Assembly (NCBI RefSeq): GCF_001043055.1
Contig: NZ_JYLF01000001.1
Location: 1 to 64,000 of the forward strand
Length of the DNA stretch: 64,000 nucleotides
Direction: 5' to 3'
Origin: Pseudomonas weihenstephanensis
GTDB taxonomy: Bacteria > Pseudomonadota > Gammaproteobacteria > Pseudomonadales > Pseudomonadaceae
A program made the translations under genes and the position numbers. Positions 1 to 16,356 of the stretch are shown in pieces; positions within the stretch are counted from its first letter, which is position 1; the number at the start of each line of letters is the position of its first letter. Below the pieces are notes generated by a model. The model saw nothing but the letters and a program-made list of their open reading frames with translations. It searched no databases and was not told where the DNA came from.

Positions 1-68
1 AGTGAAACGATGCATCGCCGATGGTAGTGTGGGGTTTCCCCATGTGAGAGTAGGTCATCGTCAAGATT
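1..68 (+). rRNA. rrf: 5S rRNA, 3' part only
   Basis: The first bases match the 3' half of Pseudomonas 5S rRNA, including the segment ggtagtgtggggtttcccc and the closing strand tcgtcaag that pairs with the 5' end of the molecule. The 5' half lies outside the window. It is the last gene of an rRNA operon, and the terminator follows directly. The exact 3' base is uncertain by one or two. Confidence 0.9.
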
Positions 69-76
69 AAATTCCA

Positions 77-114
77 GAATCCCTGTCTGCTTACGCAGAT
101 GGGGATTTTGTTTG
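77..114 (+). terminator. rRNA operon intrinsic terminator
   Basis: Arms aatccctgtctgc and gcagatggggatt pair around a ttac loop and are followed by a T-rich stretch. The hairpin sits just after the 5S gene, where an rRNA operon terminator is expected. Confidence 0.8.
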
Positions 115-370
115 TGCGCTCGAAAAATATTCTTGCTCCAAACAGCTGAATATTTACGTTGTCATCGGCGTATATGGAGGCACCAGGGGCTCCCACTTTA
201 TGTAACTAATTCATAGGCACCGATGCCGCAACAGTCTCCTAATTTCAAGCGTTGGCTACGTCGATATCGGTCAAGCGCCACCTAATGTTGGAAAGTGTAA
301 TCCAGCGCTTTTCTATGCACTGACGCTGTCCGTCGTTATCATGCATACCTGATTGCGAGGCGATACGTGC

Positions 371-1318
371 ATGCTGACGTTGTTGAAGCTCCTTAAAGAT
401 GGTCGTTTTCATTCTGGACAAGCTCTAGGTGCCGCGCTAGGTATTAGCCGCAGTGCCGTATGGAAGCAGCTCCAGAAGTTAGAGGTCGAATTGAACCTGC
501 CTATTCATAAAGTTCGTGGTCGTGGCTATCAATTGGCTGCGCCGCTTGAGCTTATAGATCAAGGGACATTGGCGGATTCTCACTATCCTATATCGCTATA
601 TGAGTCACTGGACTCCACCAACGCAGAGGCATTGCGTGGGGTTTCTGCGGGGAGGGTGGCGCCCTTTGCTGTCGTGGCTGAGCAACAAAGTGCAGGTCGT
701 GGGCGACGCGGTCGCAAGTGGGTTAGTCCTTTTGCCCAAAATATTTACTACAGCTTGGTGCTTAGGATGGACGGAGGCATGCATCAGCTGGAAGGGTTGA
801 GTTTAGTTGTAGGCCTGGCTGTAATGAGTGTTTTGCGCAGCTATGACTGTTTAAGTGTGGGGCTTAAGTGGCCAAACGATTTGTTGGTTGGTAATAAAAA
901 GATCGCGGGTATTCTGTTGGAGTTGGTGGGTGATCCAGCAGATGTCTGTCATGTGGTCATCGGTATTGGTATCAACGTTAATATGAAGGCGACAAACGAC
1001 GTTGACCAAGCGTGGACATCAATGCGATTGGAGACGGGTAAGGAGGTGAATCGTAATCTTGTTATTTTGACGCTGAGTGAGACCTTGCAGATGTATCTTG
1101 AGCGTCACGCTGAGCTAGGTTTTTCTGCAGTTCAGGCTGAGTGGGAGTCAAATCATCTGTGGGCTGGCCGTGAGGTTTCACTAATTGCCGGTGTGAACCA
1201 GGTAAATGGAACTGTCATCGGTATAGATCCGCAGGGCGCATTGCGCTTGAGGGTGGAAGGTCAGGAGAAAGTGTTCAGTGGCGGTGAGCTGAGCTTGAGG
1301 CTGCGCAATGATTCTTGA
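371..1318 (+). CDS. birA: Biotin operon repressor / biotin-protein ligase BirA
   Basis: BirA activates biotin as biotinyl-AMP and transfers it to the acceptor lysine of the biotin carboxyl carrier protein of acetyl-CoA carboxylase. In many bacteria it also represses biotin synthesis. The 315-residue product has an N-terminal winged helix (about residues 1-60, with [11 protein letters not shown] as recognition helix). The catalytic domain follows, with the biotinyl-AMP loop GRGRRGRKW, the KWPNDL motif and a C-terminal SH3-like cap. An upstream in-frame TTG at 353 exists, but ATG 371 is preferred because GAGG lies 10 bases before it and the protein then starts MLTLLKLL as in the family. The 3' end overlaps coaX by 11 bases, so the two are probably co-transcribed. 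Confidence 0.96.
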   Translation: MLTLLKLLKDGRFHSGQALGAALGISRSAVWKQLQKLEVELNLPIHKVRGRGYQLAAPLELIDQGTLADSHYPISLYESLDSTNAEALRGVSAGRVAPFAVVAEQQSAGRGRRGRKWVSPFAQNIYYSLVLRMDGGMHQLEGLSLVVGLAVMSVLRSYDCLSVGLKWPNDLLVGNKKIAGILLELVGDPADVCHVVIGIGINVNMKATNDVDQAWTSMRLETGKEVNRNLVILTLSETLQMYLERHAELGFSAVQAEWESNHLWAGREVSLIAGVNQVNGTVIGIDPQGALRLRVEGQEKVFSGGELSLRLRNDS

Positions 1319-2051
1319 AATGGATTGTGGCAATAGTTTTATCAAGTGGCGGGTCCTGGATCGCGAGGCAGTATTAGGTTCGGGTATAGCTGACTCAGCA
1401 ACTGAATTGATAGCCGTCGTGTCAGATAACCATGATTTAAAGATTACTCATTGCCGTATGGTTAGCGTGCGCAGTGATGAGGAGACTGCGTGTTTGGTTG
1501 CTGTGCTGAGAGCTGAATTTTCTGTTGCTGTGATGTGTGCAAGCCCTGTCCGAGCCGTGGCAGGTGTCACGAATGGTTATGAGGACTTTGAGCGTCTAGG
1601 GCTAGATCGCTGGTTGGCAGTAGTGGGCGCGTTTGAGCTGTCCAAAGGTGCGTGTTTGATTTTGGACCTAGGTACGGCAGTGACCGCAGATTTTGTTGCG
1701 GCAAATGGGCAGCATCTGGGTGGGTTCATTTGCCCTGGTCTCCCGCTTATGCGAGATCAGCTGCGTACGCATACGCGACGGATAAAATATGACGATCATT
1801 CTGCTGAGCAGGCTTTGCTGAGCAGCACTCCAGGTCGTACCACTGTTGAGGCGGTTGAGAGGGGCTGCTTACTGATGCTTCGCGGATTTGTCCAGACTCA
1901 ACTCCAACTGGCCCATGAGTATTGGGGGGAGGAATTCGAGGTATTCCTTACTGGTGGGGATGCGGATTTGGTGATGTCTGCACTACCCCAGGCGCGCCTG
2001 GTAAAAGATCTTGTTTTTGTCGGCTTGGCTACAGCTTGTCCCTTGTCTTGA
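1308..2051 (+). CDS. coaX: Type III pantothenate kinase CoaX
   Basis: CoaX phosphorylates pantothenate, the first step of coenzyme A synthesis. It is the acetyl-CoA-insensitive type that replaces CoaA in Pseudomonas. The 247-residue protein shows the ASKHA-fold signatures: the N-terminal phosphate loop [11 protein letters not shown], the GLDRWLA segment near residue 100, the second phosphate motif [10 protein letters not shown] near residue 122, and a C-terminal LTGGDAD adenosine motif. The ATG lies inside the end of birA, and the downstream small gene begins 7 bases after its stop, so birA, coaX and that gene form one transcription unit. Confidence 0.95.
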   Translation: MILEMDCGNSFIKWRVLDREAVLGSGIADSATELIAVVSDNHDLKITHCRMVSVRSDEETACLVAVLRAEFSVAVMCASPVRAVAGVTNGYEDFERLGLDRWLAVVGAFELSKGACLILDLGTAVTADFVAANGQHLGGFICPGLPLMRDQLRTHTRRIKYDDHSAEQALLSSTPGRTTVEAVERGCLLMLRGFVQTQLQLAHEYWGEEFEVFLTGGDADLVMSALPQARLVKDLVFVGLATACPLS

Positions 2052-2058
2052 GGTTTCT

Positions 2059-2526
2059 ATGCGTTGGCTGTTCCTACTACTGGTGGTGCTCAATATTTTC
2101 TACTATGTGTGGCGTCAGCAAGAGGCGCCTCCTAGGGTTAAGGAGGTCGCCTCCCTGGCGTTGTACAAAGGCAGCAAACAAGATATTCAATTGCTTAAGG
2201 AGGTCCGACCGATAGCGCCAGGAGGGGAGGTCGTTGCGCCGCTAAGCACGTGCTTCCACCTGACTCTTCCAATCGATGGAGCTTCGCTGAGTGTCATACG
2301 CCAGAGGCTCGCAGATACAGATGTTGCAAGCGAATTAACCGTTGATGGAGATGCGGGCGCGCCAAACTATCTGTTCAAGATCGGTGAGCAGAACGATGAA
2401 AAAAAGCCTGAAGTTCTTTTGCAGAATCTTGCTAATGAATTCAATGACTTCAAATACGAAAAAAAGGACTGCGGGGGGTTGCAGCTGCCTGATAGTTTGC
2501 ATAGAATGGCGCCCGCTCCACAGTGA
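2059..2526 (+). CDS. Membrane-anchored protein of unknown function, SPOR-like
   Basis: The 155-residue product starts with a hydrophobic segment (MRWLFLLLVVLNIFYYVW), which would act as a signal anchor and place the rest in the periplasm. The C-terminal part (about residues 70-145) contains a pattern seen in SPOR-like sequences: an acidic, strand-rich region and paired cysteines at STCFHL and KDCGG. The SPOR assignment is weak and partly from the memory that this position in Pseudomonas carries such a gene. The start is ATG 2059 because GAGG at 2049-2052 precedes it; a longer frame would run into coaX. It is the last gene of the birA-coaX unit. Confidence 0.75.
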   Translation: MRWLFLLLVVLNIFYYVWRQQEAPPRVKEVASLALYKGSKQDIQLLKEVRPIAPGGEVVAPLSTCFHLTLPIDGASLSVIRQRLADTDVASELTVDGDAGAPNYLFKIGEQNDEKKPEVLLQNLANEFNDFKYEKKDCGGLQLPDSLHRMAPAPQ

Positions 2527-2595
2527 ACACCTAAAAGGGTATTTGATGTGAAGTATGTAAGTCGCCTAAGTTGATGATTTAGTTAATAAAGGCGG

Positions 2596-2623
2596 TTGAC
2601 ATAAGGTTGAAATGCTGTAGAAT
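2596..2623 (+). promoter_or_regulatory. Sigma-70-type promoter of the tRNA-Tyr/Gly/Thr unit
   Basis: TTGACA at 2596-2601 and TAGAAT at 2618-2623 are separated by 16 bases, about 14 bases upstream of the tRNA-Tyr 5' end. The match to the sigma-70 consensus is strong. It would drive the three tRNAs as one precursor that ends at the hairpin at 2928-2953. Confidence 0.75.
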
Positions 2624-2636
2624 TTCGACCAGCTCA

Positions 2637-2721
<85 letters not shown>

Positions 2722-2745
2722 TATTTATATCGGTCAGCATGTTTT

Positions 2746-2819
<74 letters not shown>

Positions 2820-2845
2820 TAACGTGCTGGTTTAGAGAAGGTTTT

Positions 2846-2921
2846 GCTCTTGTAGCTCAGTTGGTAGAGCACACCCTTGGTAAGGGTGAGGTCAGCGGTT
2901 CAAATCCGCTCAAGAGCTCCA
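2846..2921 (+). tRNA. tRNA-Thr (anticodon GGT)
   Basis: A 76-base cloverleaf with acceptor strands gctcttg and caagagc, anticodon loop ttggtaa, T-arm cggttcaaatccg and an encoded CCA. In P. aeruginosa the gene after this tRNA is tufB; here a terminator follows 6 bases later. Confidence 0.95.
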
Positions 2922-2927
2922 TATAAC

Positions 2928-2959
2928 AAGGCAGATATGAAAATATCTGCCTTTGTTTT
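2928..2959 (+). terminator. Terminator of the tRNA-Tyr/Gly/Thr unit
   Basis: Perfect 11-base arms AAGGCAGATAT (2928-2938) and ATATCTGCCTT (2943-2953) close a GAAA tetraloop and are followed by TGTTTT. It marks the end of the tRNA unit directly after tRNA-Thr. Confidence 0.8.
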
Positions 2960-3117
2960 AGCGGGCTGAATAGCTTGCCTGGAGTGTTTGCTGGTGGGCT
3001 GTTGGTTGGGTCTGCTGCTCTGGTTGGTGATTGCTTTTGTGGGTGGCACGCATTCTGCTGCTGGCAAGGTTTTCAGGTTGTCTTATGATCTGATTGCAAA
3101 AGTATTCGCATTGTTTG

Positions 3118-3146
3118 TTGAAAAGTCTCTCTCGGGTCGGCATAAT
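3118..3146 (+). promoter_or_regulatory. Likely promoter of tRNA-Trp-secE-nusG
   Basis: TTGAAA (3118-3123) and CATAAT (3141-3146) are 17 bases apart, which places transcription start about 14 bases before tRNA-Trp. Upstream, 2960-3117 holds no convincing gene. A promoter is needed here because the preceding tRNA unit ends in a strong hairpin. Confidence 0.55.
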
Positions 3147-3166
3147 CGGCGGCTCGATAATGTTTT

Positions 3167-3242
3167 AGGTCAGTAGCTCAATTGGCAGAGCGACGGTCTC
3201 CAAAACCGTAGGTTGGGGGTTCGATTCCCTCCTGACCTGCCA
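3167..3242 (+). tRNA. tRNA-Trp (anticodon CCA)
   Basis: A 76-base cloverleaf with acceptor strands aggtcag and ctgacct, anticodon loop ctccaaa, T-arm gggttcgattccc and an encoded CCA at 3240-3242. It lies 45 bases before secE, as in other Pseudomonas. Confidence 0.95.
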
Positions 3243-3287
3243 GATTCTTACAATGCATCTGGCTTTCTTTTCACAGGATCCTCTTTG

Positions 3288-3656
3288 ATGACTCCCAAGG
3301 CTGAAGTTCAAGGCTCTCGCTTCGATCTCCTCAAGTGGCTAGTAGTGGTTGCGCTTGTGGTGGTTGGCGTTGTTGGGAATCAGTATTATTCTGGTTCGCC
3401 GATCCTGTATCGCGTCATCGCACTTCTTGTGATTGCTGCTGTTGCTGCCTATGTGGGTTTGCAGACTGCAAAAGGCAAGTCGTTTGCTGTCCTGGTAAAG
3501 GAAGCTCGTGCTGAAATTCGTAAAGTCGTATGGCCAACTCGCCAAGAAACTACGCAGACTACGTTGATCGTGGTGGCTGTTGTTCTTGTTATGGCGTTGC
3601 TGTTGTGGGGTTTGGATTCCCTGCTCGGCTGGCTCGTTTCCTTGATTGTTGGCTAA
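3288..3656 (+). CDS. secE: Preprotein translocase subunit SecE
   Basis: SecE is the small essential clamp of the SecYEG channel in the inner membrane. The 122-residue protein has three hydrophobic segments: two near residues 20-60 and a C-terminal one from about residue 90. The conserved cytosolic amphipathic helix and hinge (VKEARAEIRKVVWPTRQET) precedes the last one. This three-helix form is the gammaproteobacterial type. ATG 3288 (MTPKAEVQ) is chosen over an upstream GTG that would lie inside tRNA-Trp. nusG follows 9 bases after the stop. Confidence 0.95.
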   Translation: MTPKAEVQGSRFDLLKWLVVVALVVVGVVGNQYYSGSPILYRVIALLVIAAVAAYVGLQTAKGKSFAVLVKEARAEIRKVVWPTRQETTQTTLIVVAVVLVMALLLWGLDSLLGWLVSLIVG

Positions 3657-3665
3657 GGGTGTCCC

Positions 3666-4199
3666 GTGGCTAAGCGTTGGTACGTAGTGCATGCTTATTC
3701 GGGTTACGAAAAGCATGTTATGCGCTCTTTGATTGAGCGTATTAAGCTGGCAGGCATGGAAGAAGGCTTCGGCGAAATTCTGGTTCCCACTGAAGAAGTG
3801 GTTGAAATGCGTAATGGCCAGAAACGCAAAAGTGAGCGCAAGTTCTTCCCTGGTTATGTGTTGGTCCAAATGGACATGAACGAAGGTACTTGGCACTTGG
3901 TCAAGGATACACCTCGTGTCATGGGCTTTATTGGCGGCACCGCTGACAAGCCAGCACCGATCACAGACAAAGAAGCAGAAGCGATTCTGCGACGTGTTGC
4001 TGATGGCAGTGATAAGCCTAAGCCGAAAACACTGTTCGAGCCGGGTGAGGTTGTTCGTGTGACCGACGGCCCGTTTGCTGATTTCAATGGCACGGTAGAA
4101 GAAGTTAACTACGAAAAGAGTCGCATCCAAGTGGCTGTGCTCATTTTCGGTCGTTCCACTCCGGTGGAGCTAGAGTTTAGCCAGGTCGAAAAGGTCTAG
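3666..4199 (+). CDS. nusG: Transcription termination/antitermination factor NusG
   Basis: NusG binds RNA polymerase through its N-terminal NGN domain and links it to Rho or to ribosomal protein S10 through its C-terminal KOW domain. The 177-residue product shows the NGN start [16 protein letters not shown], the [23 protein letters not shown] segment, and the KOW motif [21 protein letters not shown] near residue 125. The start codon is GTG. It forms one unit with secE, closed by a hairpin at 4215-4240. Confidence 0.97.
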   Translation: MAKRWYVVHAYSGYEKHVMRSLIERIKLAGMEEGFGEILVPTEEVVEMRNGQKRKSERKFFPGYVLVQMDMNEGTWHLVKDTPRVMGFIGGTADKPAPITDKEAEAILRRVADGSDKPKPKTLFEPGEVVRVTDGPFADFNGTVEEVNYEKSRIQVAVLIFGRSTPVELEFSQVEKV

Positions 4200-4214
4200 C
4201 TGAATACGCATCCC

Positions 4215-4243
4215 AACCCCATGGCTTAGGCTGTGGGGTTTTG
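4215..4243 (+). terminator. Hairpin terminator after nusG
   Basis: AACCCCA (4215-4221) and TGGGGTT (4234-4240) pair and are followed by ttg. It separates secE-nusG from the rplK operon, though the short T-run suggests partial read-through. Confidence 0.6.
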
Positions 4244-4319
4244 TCGTCACTGGGATAAACACGCAAGTAACCGGGGAGCCTTTTAATTTAGGCGTCTGAA
4301 CCCGTAATTGGAGTGCCTC

Positions 4320-4751
4320 ATGGCCAAGAAAATTACCGCTTACATCAAGCTGCAAGTGAAGGCCGCTCAGGCTAACCCAAGCCCACCTGTTGGTCCGGCT
4401 CTGGGTCAGCACGGTGTGAACATCATGGAATTCTGCAAGGCTTTCAACGCCCGTACTCAGGGTATTGAGCCAGGCCTGCCGACTCCAGTGATCATCACTG
4501 TATACAGCGACCGTAGCTTCACATTCGAAACTAAGTCGACTCCTGCTTCGGTTCTGCTGAAGAAAGCGGCTGGTTTGACTAGCGGTTCCGCTCGTCCAAA
4601 CACCGTTAAGGTTGGCACTGTTACCCGTGCTCAGCTGGAAGAAATCGCGAAAACCAAAAACGCGGATCTGACTGCAGCTGATCTGGATGCAGCCGTGCGT
4701 ACCATCGCCGGCTCTGCTCGTAGCATGGGCCTTAACGTGGAGGGTGTGTAA
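4320..4751 (+). CDS. rplK: 50S ribosomal protein L11
   Basis: L11 forms the base of the GTPase-associated stalk with 23S rRNA helices 43-44 and is needed for the RelA stringent response. The 143-residue product has the N-terminal signature with [24 protein letters not shown] and the C-terminal rRNA-binding region with [19 protein letters not shown] and [17 protein letters not shown] 4320 gives the normal N-terminus [12 protein letters not shown]; a start 12 bases upstream lacks support. Its stop shares one base with the rplA start, which indicates translational coupling. Confidence 0.97.
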   Translation: MAKKITAYIKLQVKAAQANPSPPVGPALGQHGVNIMEFCKAFNARTQGIEPGLPTPVIITVYSDRSFTFETKSTPASVLLKKAAGLTSGSARPNTVKVGTVTRAQLEEIAKTKNADLTAADLDAAVRTIAGSARSMGLNVEGV

Positions 4752-5446
4752 TGGCTAAGCTGACTAAGCGTCAAAAGGCAATCGCCGGTAAAATCGAAGC
4801 TGGCAAGTCCTACAACTTTGTAGACGCTGCCGCTCTTCTGGCTGAGCTGTCGACTGTTAAGTTCAGCGAGTCTTTTGACATCGCTGTTAACTTGGGCGTA
4901 GACCCACGTAAATCTGACCAGGTTGTTCGTAGCGCAACTGTGCTGCCACACGGCACTGGCAAGACTGTACGTGTAGCTGTGTTCACACAGGGTCCAGCTG
5001 CTGAAGCTGCTCTGGCGGCCGGCGCTGATCGCGTTGGTATGGACGATCTGGCTGCTGAAATGAAAGGCGGCGACCTGAACTATGACGTAGTAATTGCATC
5101 CCCGGACGCAATGCGTGTTGTAGGTCAGTTGGGTCAAATCCTGGGCCCACGTGGTCTGATGCCTAACCCTAAGGTTGGTACTGTAACTCCAGACGTTGCT
5201 ACCGCGGTTAAAAACGCGAAAGCTGGTCAGGTTCGTTATCGTACCGACAAAAACGGTATCATCCACACTTCCGTTGGCAAGGTCGGCTTTGATGCTGTCC
5301 AGCTGAAGGAAAACGTTGAAGCCCTGATCGCTGATTTGAAGCGTATCAAGCCTGCTTCCTCGAAAGGTATTTACGTTAAGCGCGTTACCCTGAGCACCAC
5401 TATGGGCCCAGGCTTGGTCATCGACCAAGGTTCTCTGGACGCGTAA
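4751..5446 (+). CDS. rplA: 50S ribosomal protein L1
   Basis: L1 forms the mobile stalk at the ribosomal E site and, in the enteric model, represses its own operon mRNA. The 231-residue length is standard. The characteristic regions are [22 protein letters not shown] near residue 52, the [12 protein letters not shown] motif near 135, and [14 protein letters not shown] near 160. Translation starts on the last base of the rplK stop codon. A small stem (5454-5475) follows the gene at the head of the L10 leader. Confidence 0.97.
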   Translation: MAKLTKRQKAIAGKIEAGKSYNFVDAAALLAELSTVKFSESFDIAVNLGVDPRKSDQVVRSATVLPHGTGKTVRVAVFTQGPAAEAALAAGADRVGMDDLAAEMKGGDLNYDVVIASPDAMRVVGQLGQILGPRGLMPNPKVGTVTPDVATAVKNAKAGQVRYRTDKNGIIHTSVGKVGFDAVQLKENVEALIADLKRIKPASSKGIYVKRVTLSTTMGPGLVIDQGSLDA

Positions 5447-5479
5447 GACAACGTTGGCGCAGTTAAATGTGCCAATTGA

Positions 5480-5643
5480 AAGATTGGGGTCCCTGCCTGG
5501 CGGGGGCTATCCAAGACCGTAGGCGGTGAAAGCCTTAAACCTCAAGCCTACGCAGATGGTGCTCCCGGTTCCTTACCGAATCAGACACCAAAACGACATT
5601 CAGCCTCGGCTGAATGAAACGGTAACAAGCAGGAGTTAAACCC
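5480..5643 (+). promoter_or_regulatory. L10 leader of rplJL-rpoBC
   Basis: The 197-base gap between rplA and rplJ carries conserved structure: paired arms GTAGGC (5519-5524) and GCCTAC (5546-5551), the gggtccctgcctgg region, and bases just before the rplJ ribosome site. In enterics, L10-(L7/L12) binds such a leader and shuts off translation of rplJL. Assignment as the L10 leader rests on position and these pairings. The edges are approximate. Confidence 0.7.
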
Positions 5644-6144
5644 GTGGCAATTAAACTCGAAGACAAGAAGGCCATCGTCGCTGAAGTCAACGAGGCTGCC
5701 AAAGTTGCCCTGTCTGCTGTTGTGGCTGATGCCCGCGGTGTGACAGTAAGCGCTATGACCGGACTCCGTAAAGAGGCTCGTGAAGCAGGCGTTTACGTAC
5801 GCGTTGTACGTAACACTCTGCTCAAGCGCGCAGTTGCTGACACTGACTACAGTGTTCTCAACGACGTGTTCACTGGCCCGACCTTGATTGCATTCTCCAA
5901 CGAACATCCTGGCGCTGCTGCCCGTTTGTTCAAAGAGTTCGCTAAAGGTCAGGATAAGTTCGAGATTAAGGCAGCTGCGTTCGAGGGCAAGTTCCTCGCA
6001 GCTAACCAAATCGACGTACTGGCAACACTGCCGACCCGTAACGAAGCTATTTCGCAGCTGATGAGCGTGATTCAAGGCGCTACCAGCAAGCTGGCTCGTA
6101 CTCTGGCTGCAGTTCGCGAGCAAAAAGAAGCTGCTGCAGCCTAA
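5644..6144 (+). CDS. rplJ: 50S ribosomal protein L10
   Basis: L10 anchors the L7/L12 dimers to the ribosome and acts as the autogenous repressor of its operon. The 166-residue product opens [17 protein letters not shown], has the rRNA-binding core with [18 protein letters not shown] and [10 protein letters not shown], and ends in the helix that receives L7/L12 dimers ([21 protein letters not shown]). It starts with GTG. The gene follows the L10 leader and precedes rplL by 78 bases. Confidence 0.97.
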   Translation: MAIKLEDKKAIVAEVNEAAKVALSAVVADARGVTVSAMTGLRKEAREAGVYVRVVRNTLLKRAVADTDYSVLNDVFTGPTLIAFSNEHPGAAARLFKEFAKGQDKFEIKAAAFEGKFLAANQIDVLATLPTRNEAISQLMSVIQGATSKLARTLAAVREQKEAAAA

Positions 6145-6222
6145 GGCTGAGCATTTTCTCTCGCGTATTTTTGTTTATTTCGATGGCCGCGTAGGCCGTC
6201 CCCCAATTCAGGAAATACAGCA

Positions 6223-6588
6223 ATGTCTATCTCCCAAGACGATATCCTCAACGCCGTAGCTGAAATGTCGGTTCTGCAGGTTGTTGAGCTGATCAAAGCT
6301 TTCGAAGAAAAATTCGGCGTTTCGGCTGCCGCTGCTTCTGCTGGTCCAGCTGCTGCTGCCGCTGTTGTTGAAGAGCAAACTGAATTCAACGTCATGCTGC
6401 TGGAAGCTGGCGAGAAGAAAGTTAACGTGATCAAGGCTGTTCGTGAACTGACTGGTCTGGGCTTGAAAGAAGCCAAGGCAGTAGTTGACGGCGCTCCAGC
6501 TATGGTATTGGAAGCTGTTGCTAAAGACGCAGCTGACAAAGCCAAGGCTACCTTGGAAGAAGCAGGCGCTAAAGTCGAGCTGAAATAA
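6223..6588 (+). CDS. rplL: 50S ribosomal protein L7/L12
   Basis: L7/L12 is the multi-copy stalk protein that recruits and activates the translational GTPases. The 121-residue product has an N-terminal dimerisation domain (about 1-32), an Ala-rich hinge (about 35-52) and a C-terminal domain with [20 protein letters not shown] that contacts EF-Tu and EF-G. A hairpin in the following gap reduces transcription into rpoB. Confidence 0.97.
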   Translation: MSISQDDILNAVAEMSVLQVVELIKAFEEKFGVSAAAASAGPAAAAAVVEEQTEFNVMLLEAGEKKVNVIKAVRELTGLGLKEAKAVVDGAPAMVLEAVAKDAADKAKATLEEAGAKVELK

Positions 6589-6633
6589 GCATCGACCTTG
6601 CGTATCCAGCCCAGGCGTTAAGCTGAGGCTGAT

Positions 6634-6662
6634 GGCTGGTGGCTCATGCCACCGGCCTTTTT
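6634..6662 (+). terminator. rplL-rpoB attenuator hairpin
   Basis: Ten-base arms GGCTGGTGGC (6634-6643) and GCCACCGGCC (6648-6657) enclose TCAT and run into TTTTT. It has intrinsic terminator form inside the operon. By analogy with E. coli it should terminate only part of the transcripts, so that RNA polymerase is made in lower amount than L7/L12. The rest of the 219-base gap shows no gene. Confidence 0.8.
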
Positions 6663-6807
6663 CCGTTATTGGCTGCCGACTGGGTCGGCGTCTCTAACGT
6701 GCTGTAACCACCCTGTGCGGTGGAGCAAACCAAGGGGTTTGCACGATTTTCTGGCTGCTCCCGTCGGGAGAGGCCAAACAAGCAGGTGACCAAGCTGGGG
6801 AACGCTG

Positions 6808-10881
<4,074 letters not shown>

Positions 10882-10945
10882 CACGTGACGCGAATCGAGA
10901 GCGGGGCTGTGATGCCCGCTCTCTGCTCCGCCAGGAGGAAAGGCC

Positions 10946-15145
<4,200 letters not shown>

Positions 15146-15165
15146 GTTCTGCGGTAAATGAAGGT

Positions 15166-15312
15166 AGGCCCCGGCTCTTCCGTTCATCGAATCGAGGTCA
15201 TTAACCTCGGTTTGATGTGGCGTAAGGTCGGGGCCTTGCCTTGACTGGGGACAAGATCCTCTTTAGACTCTTGTACCCCTAAATTTGGCGGGAATTCGTT
15301 CCTGCCATTTTG
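15166..15312 (+). promoter_or_regulatory. Structured leader before rpsL with a terminator hairpin
   Basis: Three hairpins fill the 215-base gap between rpoC and rpsL. The first is long: AGGCCCCG (15166-15173) pairs with CGGGGCCT (15229-15236) around an inner gaggt...acctc stem. The second pairs GGGGACAAGA (15247-15256) with TCTTGTaCCCC (15269-15279). The third pairs GGCGGGAA with TTCCTGCC (15287-15306) around a TTCG tetraloop, followed by a T-rich run. The last has terminator form and sits 50 bases before rpsL. An attenuator family of this kind upstream of Pseudomonas rpsL is known to me from Rfam, but membership was not tested. Confidence 0.6.
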
Positions 15313-15360
15313 CTTTTCTTGCAAGACAATAGCGTCGCAAGACAACAGTGGAGCTAGTAG

Positions 15361-15732
15361 ATGGCAACTATCAACCAGCTGGTACGTCAGCCGCGTAAGC
15401 GTATCGTCGAGAAATCCGACGTGCCTGCGCTGCAAAACTGCCCGCAACGTCGTGGCGTATGCACCCGTGTGTATACAACTACGCCGAAAAAACCTAACTC
15501 GGCACTGCGTAAAGTATGCCGTGTGCGCCTGACCAACGGTTTCGAGGTTTCCTCGTACATCGGTGGTGAAGGTCACAACCTGCAAGAGCACAGCGTGGTA
15601 CTGATTCGTGGCGGTCGTGTAAAAGACTTGCCAGGTGTTCGTTATCACACCGTTCGCGGCTCTTTGGATACTTCCGGCGTTAAAGGTCGTAACCAAGGTC
15701 GTTCGAAGTACGGTACCAAGAAGCCGAAGTAG
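15361..15732 (+). CDS. rpsL: 30S ribosomal protein S12
   Basis: S12 sits at the decoding centre and controls accuracy. The 123-residue protein is typical, with [19 protein letters not shown] and the [17 protein letters not shown] loop. The lysines at positions 43 and 88, where streptomycin resistance mutations arise in other bacteria, are the wild-type residues. It is the first gene of the str operon, behind a leader with three hairpins. Confidence 0.98.
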   Translation: MATINQLVRQPRKRIVEKSDVPALQNCPQRRGVCTRVYTTTPKKPNSALRKVCRVRLTNGFEVSSYIGGEGHNLQEHSVVLIRGGRVKDLPGVRYHTVRGSLDTSGVKGRNQGRSKYGTKKPK

Positions 15733-15855
15733 TATTCGGTTGCTGGTAAATAATGCAGATTTCTTTTTTTCTGAGTCGATAAGAGTAAGGTCGGGCGTGC
15801 ATCCACTGGGTGTAATGGTTCCGAGCTAACCTGAAGACCGTTTGAGGGCTTATCC

Positions 15856-16326
15856 ATGCCAAGAAGACGCGTAGCAGCCAAGCGCGATGTGCTTGACGAT
15901 CCAAAATACGGAAGCCAAATCCTGGCCAAGTTCATGAACCACGTGATGGAAAGCGGCAAAAAAGCCGTTGCCGAGCGTATCGTTTATGGCGCGCTGGAAA
16001 AGGTTAAAGAACGCAAGAACAGCGATCCCCTGGAAATCTTCGAGAAAGCTCTCGACGCCATCGCTCCGCTGGTCGAAGTGAAGTCGCGCCGTGTAGGCGG
16101 TGCTACTTACCAGGTTCCGGTCGAAGTTCGCCCGTCCCGTCGTAACGCCCTGGCAATGCGCTGGTTGGTAGACTTCGCCCGCAAGCGCGGCGAGAAGTCT
16201 ATGGCTCTGCGCTTGGCTGGCGAACTGTTGGATGCTGCCGAAGGCAAGGGCGCAGCAGTTAAGAAGCGTGAAGACGTGCACCGTATGGCTGAAGCTAACA
16301 AGGCTTTCTCGCACTACCGCTTCTAA
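15856..16326 (+). CDS. rpsG: 30S ribosomal protein S7
   Basis: S7 starts assembly of the 30S head and lies at the mRNA exit. The 156-residue protein starts [21 protein letters not shown] and contains [23 protein letters not shown] and the C-terminal [20 protein letters not shown] region. In E. coli, S7 represses the str operon by binding the rpsL-rpsG spacer; the spacer here is 123 bases long, but I did not identify a binding structure. fusA follows after 30 bases. Confidence 0.97.
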   Translation: MPRRRVAAKRDVLDDPKYGSQILAKFMNHVMESGKKAVAERIVYGALEKVKERKNSDPLEIFEKALDAIAPLVEVKSRRVGGATYQVPVEVRPSRRNALAMRWLVDFARKRGEKSMALRLAGELLDAAEGKGAAVKKREDVHRMAEANKAFSHYRF

Positions 16327-16356
16327 TTTCAGCGCTACTCATTTTGCGAGGGCTTT

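Noticed and set aside
2988-3176. Small hydrophobic open frame between the tRNA-Thr terminator and tRNA-Trp
   Set aside because: It starts with TTG without a ribosome site and runs into the tRNA-Trp gene. It is probably left-over sequence.
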